Positions 10,833-19,881 of a DNA stretch of 64,000 bases are shown here, piece by piece. Below the pieces are notes generated by a model. The model was not told where the DNA came from. It saw nothing but the letters and a program-made list of their open reading frames with translations, and did no database searches. The DNA comes from Periplaneta americana (taxonomy: Eukaryota > Arthropoda > Insecta > Blattodea > Blattidae). Every line of letters starts with the position of its first letter. Within the stretch, counting starts at the first letter, position 1. Both the position numbers and the translations under genes were made by a program. The DNA lies in NCBI RefSeq assembly GCF_040183065.1, contig NW_027185499.1, positions 2,728,001-2,792,000 of the forward strand, read 5' to 3'.

Positions 10833-11040
10833 TAGAGTGTTAGACGGGAGGCCGGAGGGAAAAAGACTTTTAGGCAGGCCGAGACGTAGATGGGAAGATA
10901 ATATTAAAATGGATGTGAGGGAGGTGTGATATGATGATAGAGAATGGATTAATCTTGCTCAGGATAGGGACCAATGGCGGGCTTATGTGAGGGCGGCAAT
11001 GAACCTCCGGGTTCCTTAAAAGCCAATAAGTAAGTAAGTA
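10833..11040 (+). pseudogene. RTE LINE C-terminus and TAAG tail
   Basis: Reads LDGRPEGKRLLGRPRRRWEDNIKMDVRE, stop, YDDREWINLAQDRDQWRAYVRAAMNLRVP, the end of the RTE ORF, then CCTTAAAAGCC and (TAAG)n. The normal 3' end of the element that starts at 6053. One premature TGA replaces the Gly codon seen in the copy at 42838. Confidence 0.9.
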
Positions 11041-11079
11041 AGTAAGATGAAAGAATTACTTCTATTTCGGTTCACTTGC

Positions 11080-11590
11080 GCTTATTTTGGCTGCCGTTTA
11101 CCATATATGGTCCATATTGGCGTATACAATTGTGTTGTCCCAAGACACAGAAATGCTAAGTGTGTTTCCATGTTAAATTGTCTATGTTCTAAACTCTTCA
11201 TAGTAAAATGGTTATCACAACATGACCCTCGTGTTCGGAATCCATTTTGTTCTTCAGTGGTTTTGTCTTCATAAAGATGTGACAATTTATTTTTGATTAT
11301 GGTTGTACAGATTTTATAACCTGATTTGAGAAGCCTTATGCCTATAATTTTCACATTGCTTTTTGTTTCCTTTCTTATAGATGGGTATTATAATAACCTT
11401 TTGCCAACTTACTTTCTGGGGGTTTTGATCCTGCCCAAATATTGTTTAAGAAGCATAAAATCTATAAGTAAATTCTTCTCCAACGCATTTAAAAAGCTCT
11501 GTATTTAAACCATCTCCACCTGGAGCTTTTCCGTTTTTTTTAGCGTTTATATAGGTCTACTTCAATGAGTTCGTCTTAAATAGGGGGCGG
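11080..11590 (-). pseudogene. LINE reverse transcriptase fragment
   Basis: Minus-strand frames give KNGKAPGGDGLNTELFK, KVIIIPIYKKGNKKQCENY, GIRLLKSGYKICTTIIKNK, EEQNGFRTRGSCCDNHFT and THLAFL: RT fingers and the first part of the palm. Frames change at least twice. It ends at HLAFLCL where the first catalytic Asp should follow. Wording is close to the LINE at 53214-55108. No tail or duplication seen, so both ends are truncated. Confidence 0.8.
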
Positions 11591-12365
11591 ATGTTGATGA
11601 AAAGTCATCTTCGTATTTCTCACATTAAGACGATGCCTATTAATATAGACGTCTTTTCTATGTTAATATCAATGTAAAAAATTAATTTCTTATATTGAAT
11701 TTTGCATTTTTTTTACGTTTTTGAACTAATAGGTCAGTTTTACATTTCTTTTCGACTTTTTCGGTCATTTTTAATATTTTGAACAACTCTTAGATCATTT
11801 TGAATGCATTTTACTTCCTTCTTTACATATAGGCCTGTTAAATATTTTCTAAGCAAGCAGTTCAGTAGTAGGCCCTACTATTAATTACCTACTGAATAAG
11901 TGAATAACAGTGAAGTTTGGTTTCGTAGTTTGAAACAAACTCTAAAGTCCATTGTTTCTCTTATACCATGGCGATGTTATTCTAATAGGGGATACAACTA
12001 AATAAAGATCCGTCTCTAACACTGTTCTAAAAAAAAAAAAACATTTTTCTGGTATAACATTCTTGATTAATATGGAAATTTACCTCCTGAATTCAAATCT
12101 GTAATTAGTTTCTCTGTGTCACGCATAGTTTTCAAGTTATATGCAATTTCATTTTTTAAATAATTTTCGTTTCCACGGTATGTATTTATGTAGGAAAAAT
12201 ATGTAACTATTAATATTTTAGTCACTTACAAAATTATTTACAAACATTTTATGCACTATAAAACAAAAAATAAATACAAGCCTTAATATAATAATTATAT
12301 TATATGGAGAAACTTATTTAAGGTTAGAAAATATGAATAAAATACACTTTTCCCTAAGAATTTAA
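11591..12365. other. AT-rich stretch without recognised features
   Basis: Very AT-rich sequence with short A and T runs (A12 near 12031). No open frame above 60 codons with family resemblance, no inverted ends and no tRNA-like boxes were seen. Confidence 0.5.
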
Positions 12366-12369
12366 AAAT

Positions 12370-13300
12370 CTTATCTTTTTCTCCTGTGTTCAATTTTGCA
12401 GTCTCTAATAATGTTCCAGCAGTAGTCAGCAAGCATCGCAGGCATCTATTTCCCTTCATACCGCTTTTCCATGGATATTATATCTTTATAGAACCTTTCA
12501 CCATGTTCGTCGGAGACATCACTGCAGCTCTCAGGAAAATGATGTAGATGGGAATCTTGAAAATACACTTTTAAAGACATGTGACATCCTAGATCTCTAT
12601 TATGCATTTATCATTTGTTGAACCAATTGTTCGAAGTCGTTAACTCTTTTTCTTCCCAGAAAATTTTGCGTTACATTCTTGAAACAAAACCACGCTCTTC
12701 TTTCTTTTGGTGCAAGGCATTGTTCAAAATCTAAATCCTTGTGAAGGTCTCTAATTTGGGGACCCACAAAGAGTCTTCTTTTATTTTTGCTGCAGAAAAA
12801 CGAGGAAACTTTTTTGAAAGGTATATAAATCCTCTTCCAGATGTATCCATGGCCTTAAGAAATTGTTTAATAAGGCCTAGCATGATGTGAAGAGGGGGCA
12901 GCAGAACATCTTCACTGGCTACCAATTTGTCATTCAGTATATTTTTTCTCGAACTTTCCACTTAAGTTCAGACCAAATCCCTCTTTTATAATGGAAATTC
13001 CTATCGCGACTATCCCACTCACATAGAAAACATCCATATTTGGTGTAGCCTTGTCGCATACCTAATATCATGGCAACTATTTTCAAATTACCACATATTT
13101 TCCACTTATGCTCATTATATTTTATTAATCTCAGCATACTCATATTTTTCAAAATATCATATGACTCTTTAGTCATACATAGGCAACTGGGACAGAACGC
13201 ATTATGTTCCTGTTGTGGAGGAGAACTCTCTTTAGACTGTATTTTGATGCATCTATAAAAAGTCTCCACTCCTGTGACTCTTATTTGAAGTTCAAAGTAT
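12370..13300 (-). pseudogene. Broken gene of unnamed arthropod repeat family
   Basis: Minus-strand readings, in order: CPSCLCMTKESYDILK, HKWKICGNLKIVAMILGMRQG, YTKYGCFLCEWDSRDRNFHY, VLLPPLHIMLGLIKQFLKAMD, RGFIYLSKKFPRFSAAKIKE, CFKNVTQNFLGRKR, and DVSDEHGERFYKDIISMEKRYEGK...MLADYCWNIIRDCK. I recognise the order of these blocks from many uncharacterised arthropod and cnidarian proteins that occur in multiple copies, so probably transposon-borne, but I cannot name the superfamily. Two long frames overlap at about 12934-12961, and several breaks elsewhere preclude function. Cys pairs (CPSC, CFLC) suggest metal binding. Confidence 0.7.
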
Positions 13301-13309
13301 TCATTAGGT

Positions 13310-14100
13310 CACAAACATCATTGCAGAATGTCATCATGAGTTGAATTGTGCATATGCAGAAACAATATTTCATGTAAACAAACAATACTCACTTCCTCTA
13401 ACAAGAATTTCAGGTTAAACTCAAGATTTCTCTCTCTCTCTCTCTCTCTCTCTGTTAGAATCTATATATTTTATTTCTATGATTTAGGAGGTTTCTGTAA
13501 AAGAGAAATATGTAAAGTATTACATATTTTATATACCACATATGTCGGAATATTATGGTTGAAAATGAATATTTACTCACATAATAAGGAATGTCTCCAA
13601 ATAATGCCAGATTAACTCAATTTTAAATCCTGTGACAGCGACTTGCTTATTAACATAAAATTTTACTAGCAACAGGAATGCCACAATTTGAAAATTAAAA
13701 CCAATGTAGAACAAAATTAACTGTAGGCAACTGTTGTTAAGCAAAGTTCACCATCTTTATCACAAACTTAAAATGTCAGTTAAATGAGACGTATATTGTC
13801 GTATACTAAAAACTATGCCTGATAGCGAATTTCTGTTTTCAGATTTGAATTTGCCATATAATAAATCCTTTGGAATCACATATTTTCATATAAGAAAAAT
13901 GACCCTTGTAGAACAGTGTAATTCGTTTACTCCAAAGTGTTTAAGTGAATGCTTTGTTGACGTGAAGGCATTTCGTGGTATACGAGTAGCTTCTAGCCAC
14001 GTAACTTATCATTTCAGTTGGACATTTGAGAACTGTAACATAACACTCTCATTTATAGCACTCTGGTAATTGTTGGTACACACAGGCATACAACATTTAG
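13310..14100. other. Intergenic stretch with (TC)n
   Basis: No family match seen. It holds a (TC)n microsatellite at 13431-13453 and an 84-codon frame at 13815-14069 (MPDSEFLFSDLNLPYNKS...) without similarity known to me; codon use is unremarkable, so I do not call it a gene. Confidence 0.5.
13431..13453. repeat. (TC)n microsatellite
   Basis: Eleven to twelve uninterrupted TC dinucleotides. Confidence 0.95.
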
Positions 14101-14282
14101 GAGCCATCTGTAAATATAAGAATATGGGTAAATTAATTTCATTTTTAATGAAAGTACAGTATAAACTTTCTTTATTTCAGATCCCTGAATTTATTTTTCT
14201 TTGAGATTATACCTATATTAGGATTAACCATTACTACGTCCTTCGTCTTTTTAATTCCTGTCAGACTTTACTTTTATAATTG

Positions 14283-14677
14283 GAATTGTATTCCAATGGA
14301 TACCATCCCATTGTGGAATTCTGGGAAACGAGAATGCGGATGCTTTAGCAAAGAAGGGCAGCACTGCTACTTACAGACCTGTTACTAAATCTACGTATTA
14401 ATCTGTGAAGAGGTTTATTAAATCTACATATTTAGACTTCAACAAACAAAATTTGATAACTCAATCCCAAGGGAAAAAATGGAACACTCTGCATCAAAAT
14501 CCACAGTTAATTCCCGATTTACCACGAAAATCGTATGTAGCTGCATTTAGATTGGCAACAGGACATGATTGTTTGGCCAAACACCTGCATAGAATTGGAA
14601 TATATCAGTCCCCTAACTGCCCATTGTGCAACTCAAACCAAGAAATGGATTCGGAACACCTCAAAATCTGTGCTTGA
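14283..14677 (+). pseudogene. LINE RNase H and Cys/His tail
   Basis: RNase H of a LINE ORF2: IPSHCGILGNENADALAKKG contains the Asp that completes the active site in this family (removes RNA from RNA-DNA hybrid during integration). The C-terminal CPLCN...HLKIC motif follows after about 95 residues. Only the last 130 or so codons of the ancestral protein are present. Confidence 0.8.
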
Positions 14678-14770
14678 GTGGCTGGTCATGATAATATCTT
14701 TGAAAAATATTGGAGTGCAAGAGGTCAAATGACTTTATTGTCAAACGCCTGGCATTAGAAAACAACAACA
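14283..14770 (+). mobile_element. 5'-truncated LINE insertion with 12-bp duplication
   Basis: A 488-bp insertion flanked by identical ACTTTTATAATT at 14271-14282 and 14771-14782, ending in (AAC)n. The coding part reads VFQWIPSHCGILGNENADALAKKGS, an RNase H domain with the GNE..D..A signature, then FRLATGHDCLAKHLHRIGI and CPLCNSNQEMDSEHLKIC, the zinc-knuckle tail of I/Ingi/Outcast-type LINEs. One stop near 14401 and a terminal stop at 14677. Cleanest single-copy retroinsertion in the left part. Confidence 0.9.
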
Positions 14771-14814
14771 ACTTTTATAATTCACTTATTGTTAGCAGTC
14801 TGGTGACGTGCATT

Positions 14815-14890
14815 TTGTCATGCTACTGCCCGTCCGAGTGGTTAAGTCACATGGTCGTCAAAACAGGGGAAATCACATGATAATCACTTA
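14815..14890 (+). other. Possible SINE head (tRNA-Leu-like A box)
   Basis: CCGTCCGAGTGGTTAAGTC resembles the D-arm of tRNA-Leu/Ser genes, followed by GGGGAAATC rather than a proper B box. Could be a decayed SINE head just left of the 285-bp array. Confidence 0.25.
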
Positions 14891-15018
14891 CTTAGACTAA
14901 GAGAGCCTTTTTCTTTAATTATTTTAAACAGTTGTATAATACTACGTAAACTGCAAATCAAGATTTCAGGTATAACTCCCTGTAAAGTTGATTTGAATAA
15001 TTTCGAGGGAAAAATTGT

Positions 15019-15089
15019 TCCGGAGCCGGGTATCGAACCCGGGGCCTTTGGTTTAACGTACCAACGCTCTACCACTGAGCTACTCGGGA
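15019..15089 (-). tRNA. tRNA-like unit 1 (Ala-type body, GTT anticodon position)
   Basis: Minus-strand cloverleaf: acceptor TCCCGAG/CTCCGGA (6 of 7 pairs, C-C at 4:69), D arm GCTC-AGTGGTA-GAGC, anticodon arm TTGGT-ACGTTAA-ACCAA, variable AGGCC, T arm CCGGG-TTCGATA-CCCGG. D and T arms match tRNA-Ala genes almost exactly, but the loop reads ACGTTAA: position 33 is C instead of T, anticodon GTT (Asn). Hence a SINE-type pseudo-tRNA is likelier than a working Asn or Ala tRNA. Internal A and B boxes intact. Confidence 0.6.
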
Positions 15090-15303
15090 ACTCTAACCGA
15101 CACCGATCCAATTTTTCCCTCTATATCCACAGACCTCAAAGTGGGCTGACAACCGTCAAGCAACCAACTTCGAGTGCACACTAACTCCGTGTGACTTAAA
15201 TTGTGGTTTTCTGTTAACGAACAGTGACGTGTATTATGCAAATCAAGATTTCAGGTATAACTCCCTGTAAAGTTGATTTGAATAATTTCGAGGGAAAAAT
15301 TGT

Positions 15304-15374
15304 TCCTGAGCCGGGTATCGAACCCGGGGCCTTTGGTTTAACGTACCAACGCTCTACCACTGAGCTACTCGGGA
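15304..15374 (-). tRNA. tRNA-like unit 2
   Basis: Acceptor 3' strand CTCAGGA, so pair 4:69 is C-A instead of C-C; the rest equals unit 1. Confidence 0.55.
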
Positions 15375-15588
15375 ACTCTAACCGACACCGATCCAATTTT
15401 TCCCTCTATATCCACAGACCTCAAAGTGGGCTGACAACCGTCAAGCAACTAACTTCGAGTGCACACTAACTCCGTGTGACTTAAATTGTGGTTTTCTGTT
15501 AACGAACAGTGACGTGTATTATGCAAATCAAGATTTCAGGTATAACTCCCTGTAAGGTTGATTTGAATAATTTCGAGGGAAAAATTGT

Positions 15589-15659
15589 TCCGGAGCCGGG
15601 TATCGAACCCGGGGCCTTTGGTTTAACGTACCAACGATCTACCACTGAGCTACTCGGGA
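15589..15659 (-). tRNA. tRNA-like unit 3
   Basis: D-stem 3' strand is GATC instead of GAGC, losing one pair; boxes otherwise intact. Confidence 0.5.
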
Positions 15660-15873
15660 ACTCTAACCGACACCGATCCAATTTTTCCCTCTATATCCAC
15701 AGACCTCAAAGTGGGCTGACAACCGTCAAGCAACCAACTTCGAGTGCACACTAACTCCGTGTGACTTAAATTGTGGTTTTCTGTTAACGAACAGTGACGT
15801 GTATTATGCAAATCAAGATTTCAGGTATAACTCCCTGTAAAGTTGATTTGAATAATTTCGAGGAAAAAATTGT

Positions 15874-15944
15874 TCCGGAGCCGGGTATCGAACCCGAGGC
15901 CTTTGGTTTAACGTACCAACGCTCTACCACTGAGCTACTCGGGA
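15874..15944 (-). tRNA. tRNA-like unit 4
   Basis: T-stem begins TCGGG, giving a wobble at the first T-stem pair. Confidence 0.55.
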
Positions 15945-16158
15945 ACTCTAACCGACACCGATCCAATTTTTCCCTCTATATCCACAGACCTCAAAGTGGG
16001 CTGACAACCGTCAAGCAACCAACTTCGAGTGCACACTAACTCCGTGTGACTTAAATTGTGGTTTTCTGTTAACGAACAGTGACGTGTATTATGCAAATCA
16101 AGATTTCAGGTATAACTCCCTGTAAAGTTGATTTGAATAATTTCGAGGGAAAAATTGT

Positions 16159-16229
16159 TCCTGAGCCGGGTATCGAACCCGGGGCCTTTGGTTTAACGTA
16201 CCACCGCTCTACCACTGAGCTACTCGGGA
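16159..16229 (-). tRNA. tRNA-like unit 5
   Basis: Anticodon stem starts GTGGT, breaking its first pair; acceptor variant as in unit 2. Confidence 0.5.
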
Positions 16230-16443
16230 ACTCTAACCGACACCGATCCAATTTTTCCCTCTATGTCCACAGACCTCAAAGTGGGCTGACAACCGTCAAG
16301 CAACCAACTTCGAGTGCACACTAACTCCGTGTGACTTAAATTGTGGTTTTCTGTTAACGAACAGTGACGTGTATTATGCAAATCAAGATTTCAGGTATAA
16401 CTCCCTGTAAAGTTGATTTGAATAATTTCGAGGAAAAAATTGT

Positions 16444-16514
16444 TCCGGAGCCGGGTATCGAACCCGAGGCCTTTGGTTTAACGTACCAACGCTCTACCAC
16501 TGAGCTACTCGGGA
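16444..16514 (-). tRNA. tRNA-like unit 6
   Basis: Same T-stem variant as unit 4, two units away. Confidence 0.55.
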
Positions 16515-16728
16515 ACTCTAACCGACACCGATCCAATTTTTCCCTCTATATCCACAGACCTCAAAGTGGGCTGACAACCGTCAAGCAACCAACTTCGAGT
16601 GCACACTAACTCCGTGTGACTTAAATTGTGGTTTTCTGTTAACGAACAGTGACGTGTATTATGCAAATCAAGATTTCAGGTATAACTCCCTGTAAAGTTG
16701 ATTTGAATAATTTCGAGGGAAAAATTGT

Positions 16729-16799
16729 TCCTGAGCCGGGTATCGAACCCGGGGCCTTTGGTTTAACGTACCAACGCTCTACCACTGAGCTACTCGGGA
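16729..16799 (-). tRNA. tRNA-like unit 7
   Basis: Acceptor C-A variant at 4:69; all arms intact. Confidence 0.55.
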
Positions 16800-17013
16800 A
16801 CTCTAACCGACACCGATCCAATTTTTCCCTCTATATCCACAGACCTCAAAGTGGGCTGACAACCGTCAAGCAACCAACTTCGAGTGCACACTAACTCCGT
16901 GTGACTTAAATTGTGGTTTTCTGTTAACGAACAGTGACGTGTATTATGCAAATCAAGATTTCAGGTATAACTCCCTGTAAGGTTGATTTGAATAATTTCG
17001 AGGGAAAAATTGT

Positions 17014-17084
17014 TCCGGAGCCGGGTATCGAACCCGGGGCCTTTGGTTTAACGTACCAACGCTCTACCACTGAGCTACTCGGGA
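17014..17084 (-). tRNA. tRNA-like unit 8
   Basis: Identical to unit 1 within the cloverleaf; the 5' flank differs (GGAGG for GTGTC). Confidence 0.55.
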
Positions 17085-17298
17085 ACTCTAACCTCCACCG
17101 ATCCAATTTTTCCCTCTATATCCACAGACCTCAAAGTGAGCTGACAACCGTCAAGCAACCAACTTCGAGTGCACACTAACTCCGTGTGACTTAAATTGTG
17201 GTTTTCTGTTAACGAACAGTGACGTGTATTATGCAAATCAAGATTTCAGGTATAACTCCCTGTAAAGTTGATTTGAATAATTTCGAGGGAAAAATTGT

Positions 17299-17369
17299 TC
17301 CTGAGCCGGGTATCGAACCCTGGGCCTTTGGTTTAACGTACCAACGCTCTACCACTGAGCTACTCGGGA
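17299..17369 (-). tRNA. tRNA-like unit 9
   Basis: T-stem 5' strand CAGGG disrupts the second T-stem pair; acceptor C-A variant. Confidence 0.5.
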
Positions 17370-17583
17370 ACTCTAACCGACACCGATCCAATTTTTCCCT
17401 CTATATCCACAGACCTCAAAGTGGGCTGACAACCGTCAAGCAACCAACTTCGAGTGCACACTAACTCCGTGTGACTTAAATTGTGGTTTTCTGTTAACGA
17501 ACAGTGACGTGTATTATGCAAATCAAGATTTCAGGTATAACTCCATGTAAAGTTGATTTGAATAATTTCGAGGGAAAAATTGT

Positions 17584-17654
17584 TCCGGAGCCGGGTATCG
17601 AACCCTGGGCCTTTGGTTTAACGTACCAACGCTCTACCACTGAGCTACTCGGGA
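17584..17654 (-). tRNA. tRNA-like unit 10
   Basis: T-stem change shared with unit 9; acceptor as in unit 1. Confidence 0.5.
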
Positions 17655-17868
17655 ACTCTAACCGACACCGATCCAATTTTTCCCTCTATATCCACAGACC
17701 TCAAAGTGGGCTGACAACCGTCAAGCAACCAACTTCGAGTGCACACTAACTCCGTGTGACTTAAATTGTGGTTTTCTGTTAACGAACAGTGACGTGTATT
17801 ATGCAAATCAAGATTTCAGGTATAACTCCATGTAAAGTTGATTTGAATAATTTCGAGGGAAAAATTGT

Positions 17869-17939
17869 TCCGGAGCCGGGTATCGAACCCGGGGCCTTTG
17901 GTTTAACGTACCAACGCTCTACCACTGAGCTACTCGGGA
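17869..17939 (-). tRNA. tRNA-like unit 11
   Basis: Cloverleaf identical to unit 1; shares the CCATG change outside it with unit 10. Confidence 0.55.
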
Positions 17940-18153
17940 ACTCTAACCGACACCGATCCAATTTTTCCCTCTATATCCACAGACCTCAAAGTGGGCTGAC
18001 AACCGTCAAGCAACCAACTTCGAGTGCACACTAACTCCGTGTGACTTAAATTGTGGTTTTCTGTTAACGAACAGTGACGTGTATTATGCAAATCAAGATT
18101 TCAGGTATAACTCCCTGTAAAGTTGATTTGAATAATTTCGAGGGAAAAATTGT

Positions 18154-18224
18154 TCCGGAGCCGGGTATCGAACCCGGGGCCTTTGGTTTAACGTACCAAC
18201 GCTCTACCACTGAGCTACTCGGGA
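18154..18224 (-). tRNA. tRNA-like unit 12
   Basis: Cloverleaf identical to unit 1; the 5' flanking A run is shortened. Confidence 0.55.
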
Positions 18225-18438
18225 ACTCTAACCGACACCGATCCAATTTTTTCCTCTATATCTACAGACCTCAAAGTGGGCTGACAACCGTCAAGCAACC
18301 AACTTCGAGTGCACACTAACTCCGTGTGACTTAAATTGTGGTTTTCTGTTAACGGACAGTGACGTGTATTATGCAAATCAAGATTTCAGGTATAACTCCC
18401 TGTAAAGTTGATTTGAATAATTTCGAGGGAAAAATTGT

Positions 18439-18509
18439 TCCGGAGCCGGGTATCGAACCCGGGGCCTTTGGTTTAACGTACCAACGCTCTACCACTGAGC
18501 TACTCGAGA
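18439..18509 (-). tRNA. tRNA-like unit 13
   Basis: Acceptor 5' strand TCTCGAG, a T-G wobble at 3:70. Confidence 0.55.
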
Positions 18510-18723
18510 ACTCTAACCGACACCGATCCAATTTTTCCCTCTATATCCACAGACCTCAAAGTGGGCTGACAACCGTCAAGCAACTAACTTCGAGTGCACA
18601 CTAACTCCGTGTGACTTAAATTGTGGTTTTCTGTTAACGAACAGTGACGTGTATTATGCAAATCAAGATTTCAGGTATAACTCCCTGTAAAGTTGATTTG
18701 AATAATTTCGAGGGTAAAATTTT

Positions 18724-18794
18724 TCCGGAGCCGGGTATCGAACCCGGGGCCTTTGGTTTAACGTACCAACGCTCTACCACTGAGCTACTCGGGA
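18724..18794 (-). tRNA. tRNA-like unit 14
   Basis: Cloverleaf as unit 1; downstream run changed to AAAAATTTTAC, leaving T4 as terminator. Confidence 0.5.
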
Positions 18795-19008
18795 ACTCTA
18801 ACCGACACCGATCCAATTTTTCCCTCTATATCCACAGACCTCAAAGTGGGCTGACAACCGTCAAGCAACCAACTTCGAGTGCACACTAACTCCGTGTGAC
18901 TTAAATTGTGGTCTTCTGTTAACGAATAGTGACGTGTATTATGCAAATCAAGATTTCAGGTATAACTCCCTGTAAAGTAGATTTGAATAATTTCGAGGGA
19001 AAAATTTT

Positions 19009-19079
19009 TCCGGAGCCGGGTATCGAACCCGGGGCCTTTGGTTTAACGTACCAACGCTCTACCACTGAGCTACTCGGGA
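19009..19079 (-). tRNA. tRNA-like unit 15
   Basis: Cloverleaf as unit 1, followed by AAAAATTTTTCCC. Confidence 0.55.
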
Positions 19080-19293
19080 ACTCTAACCGACACCGATCCA
19101 ATTTTTCCCTCTATATCCACAGGCCTCAAAGTGGGCTGACAACCGTCAAGCAACCAACTTCGAGTGCACACTAACTCCGTGTGACTTAAATTGTGGTCTT
19201 CTGTTAACGAATAGTGACGTGTATTATGCAAATCAAGATTTCAGGTATAACTCCCTGTAAAGTTGATTTGAATAATTTCGAGGGTAAAATTTT

Positions 19294-19364
19294 TCCGGAG
19301 CCGGGTATCGAACCCGGGGCCTTTGGTTTAACGTACCAACGCTCTACCACAGAGCTACTCGGGA
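19294..19364 (-). tRNA. tRNA-like unit 16
   Basis: A14 of the D loop is T (CTCTGTGG), weakening the A box. This unit also carries the 1-bp deletion that makes it 284 bp. Confidence 0.5.
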
Positions 19365-19577
19365 ACTCTAACCGACACCGATCCAATTTTTCCCTCTATA
19401 TCCACAGACCTCAAAGTGGGCTGACAACCGTCAGCAACCAACTTCGAGTGCACACTAACTCCGTGTGACTCAAATTGTGGTTTTCTGTTAACGAACAGTG
19501 ACGTGTATTATGCAAATCAAGATTTCAGGTATAACTCCCTGTAAGGTAGATTTGAATAATTTCGAGGGAAAAATTGT

Positions 19578-19648
19578 TCCGGATCCGTGTATCGAACCCG
19601 GGGCCTTTGGTTTAACGTACCAACGCTCTACCACTGAGCTACTCGGGA
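19578..19648 (-). tRNA. tRNA-like unit 17
   Basis: T-stem 3' strand CACGG and acceptor ATCCGGA, two mismatches; the most diverged complete copy, at the array edge. Confidence 0.45.
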
Positions 19649-19881
19649 ACTCTAACCGACACCGATCCAATTTTTCCCTCTATATCCACAGACCTCAAAG
19701 TGGGCTGACAACCGTCAAGCAACCAACTTCGAGTGCACACTAACTCCGTGTGACTTAAATTGTGGTTTTCTGTTAACGAACAGTGACGTGTATTATGCAA
19801 ATCAAGATTTCAGGTATAACTCCCTGTAAAGTTGATTTGAATAATTTCGAGGGAAAAATTATTCCGGAGCCGGGTATCGAA

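Larger units (their letters stand above)
6053..11040 (+). mobile_element. RTE LINE, 5'-truncated, with nested insertions
   Basis: RTE-type LINE pieces at 6053-7181 and about 9215-9222 plus 10833-11040, ending in the family's (TAAG)n tail. Both outer sides carry the same 17 bp (6036-6052 and 11041-11057, containing ATGAAAGAATT), read as the target duplication; part of it overlaps the TAAG tail. Between the pieces lie segment X (7182-9214) and a pogo element (9225-10830). By comparison with the copy at 41831-42946, about 400 bp of RTE sequence is missing at the junction. Confidence 0.75.
14110..14810 (+). repeat. Diverged copy of the ~400-bp repeat, split by a LINE
   Basis: 14110-14282 aligns with the AT-rich half of the ~400-bp unit (ATGGGTAAATTAATTTCATT, CCTGAATTTATTTTTCTTTG, then TTCACTTATT after the insertion at 14783). 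It is 4-8 kb from the main array and clearly older. Confidence 0.6.
14952..19881 (-). repeat. 285-bp satellite of 17 units, each with a tRNA-like gene
   Basis: Units start (TGCAAATCAAG) at 14952 and every 285 bp to 19227; the unit at 19227 is 284 bp, so the 17th starts at 19511, and a partial 18th (19796-19881) stops inside the T arm. Units differ at only a few positions each. On the minus strand every unit has: a GGGAAAAATTGG block, a 71-nt tRNA-like cloverleaf, then CAATTTTTCCCTC, so the tRNA-like part is bracketed by an 11-bp inverted repeat and followed within 6 nt by T5, a Pol III terminator. The organisation suggests tandem amplification of a tRNA-derived SINE. Shared variants between non-adjacent units (cctgag in units 2, 5, 7, 9; cccgagg in 4 and 6; ccctggg in 9 and 10) point to unequal exchange in multi-unit steps. 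Confidence 0.95.

Noticed and set aside
15224-19743. Repeated 60- and 81-codon open frames in every satellite unit on both strands
   Set aside because: They arise from the tRNA-like core and its flanks (for example PEPGIEPGAFGL is the translated B-box arm); identical frames in a 285-bp unit (285 is a multiple of 3) follow from the period, and no coding signal distinguishes them.
14952-19881. CRISPR-like array
   Set aside because: The units are 285 bp and near-identical throughout, with no spacer variation; the organism is an animal.
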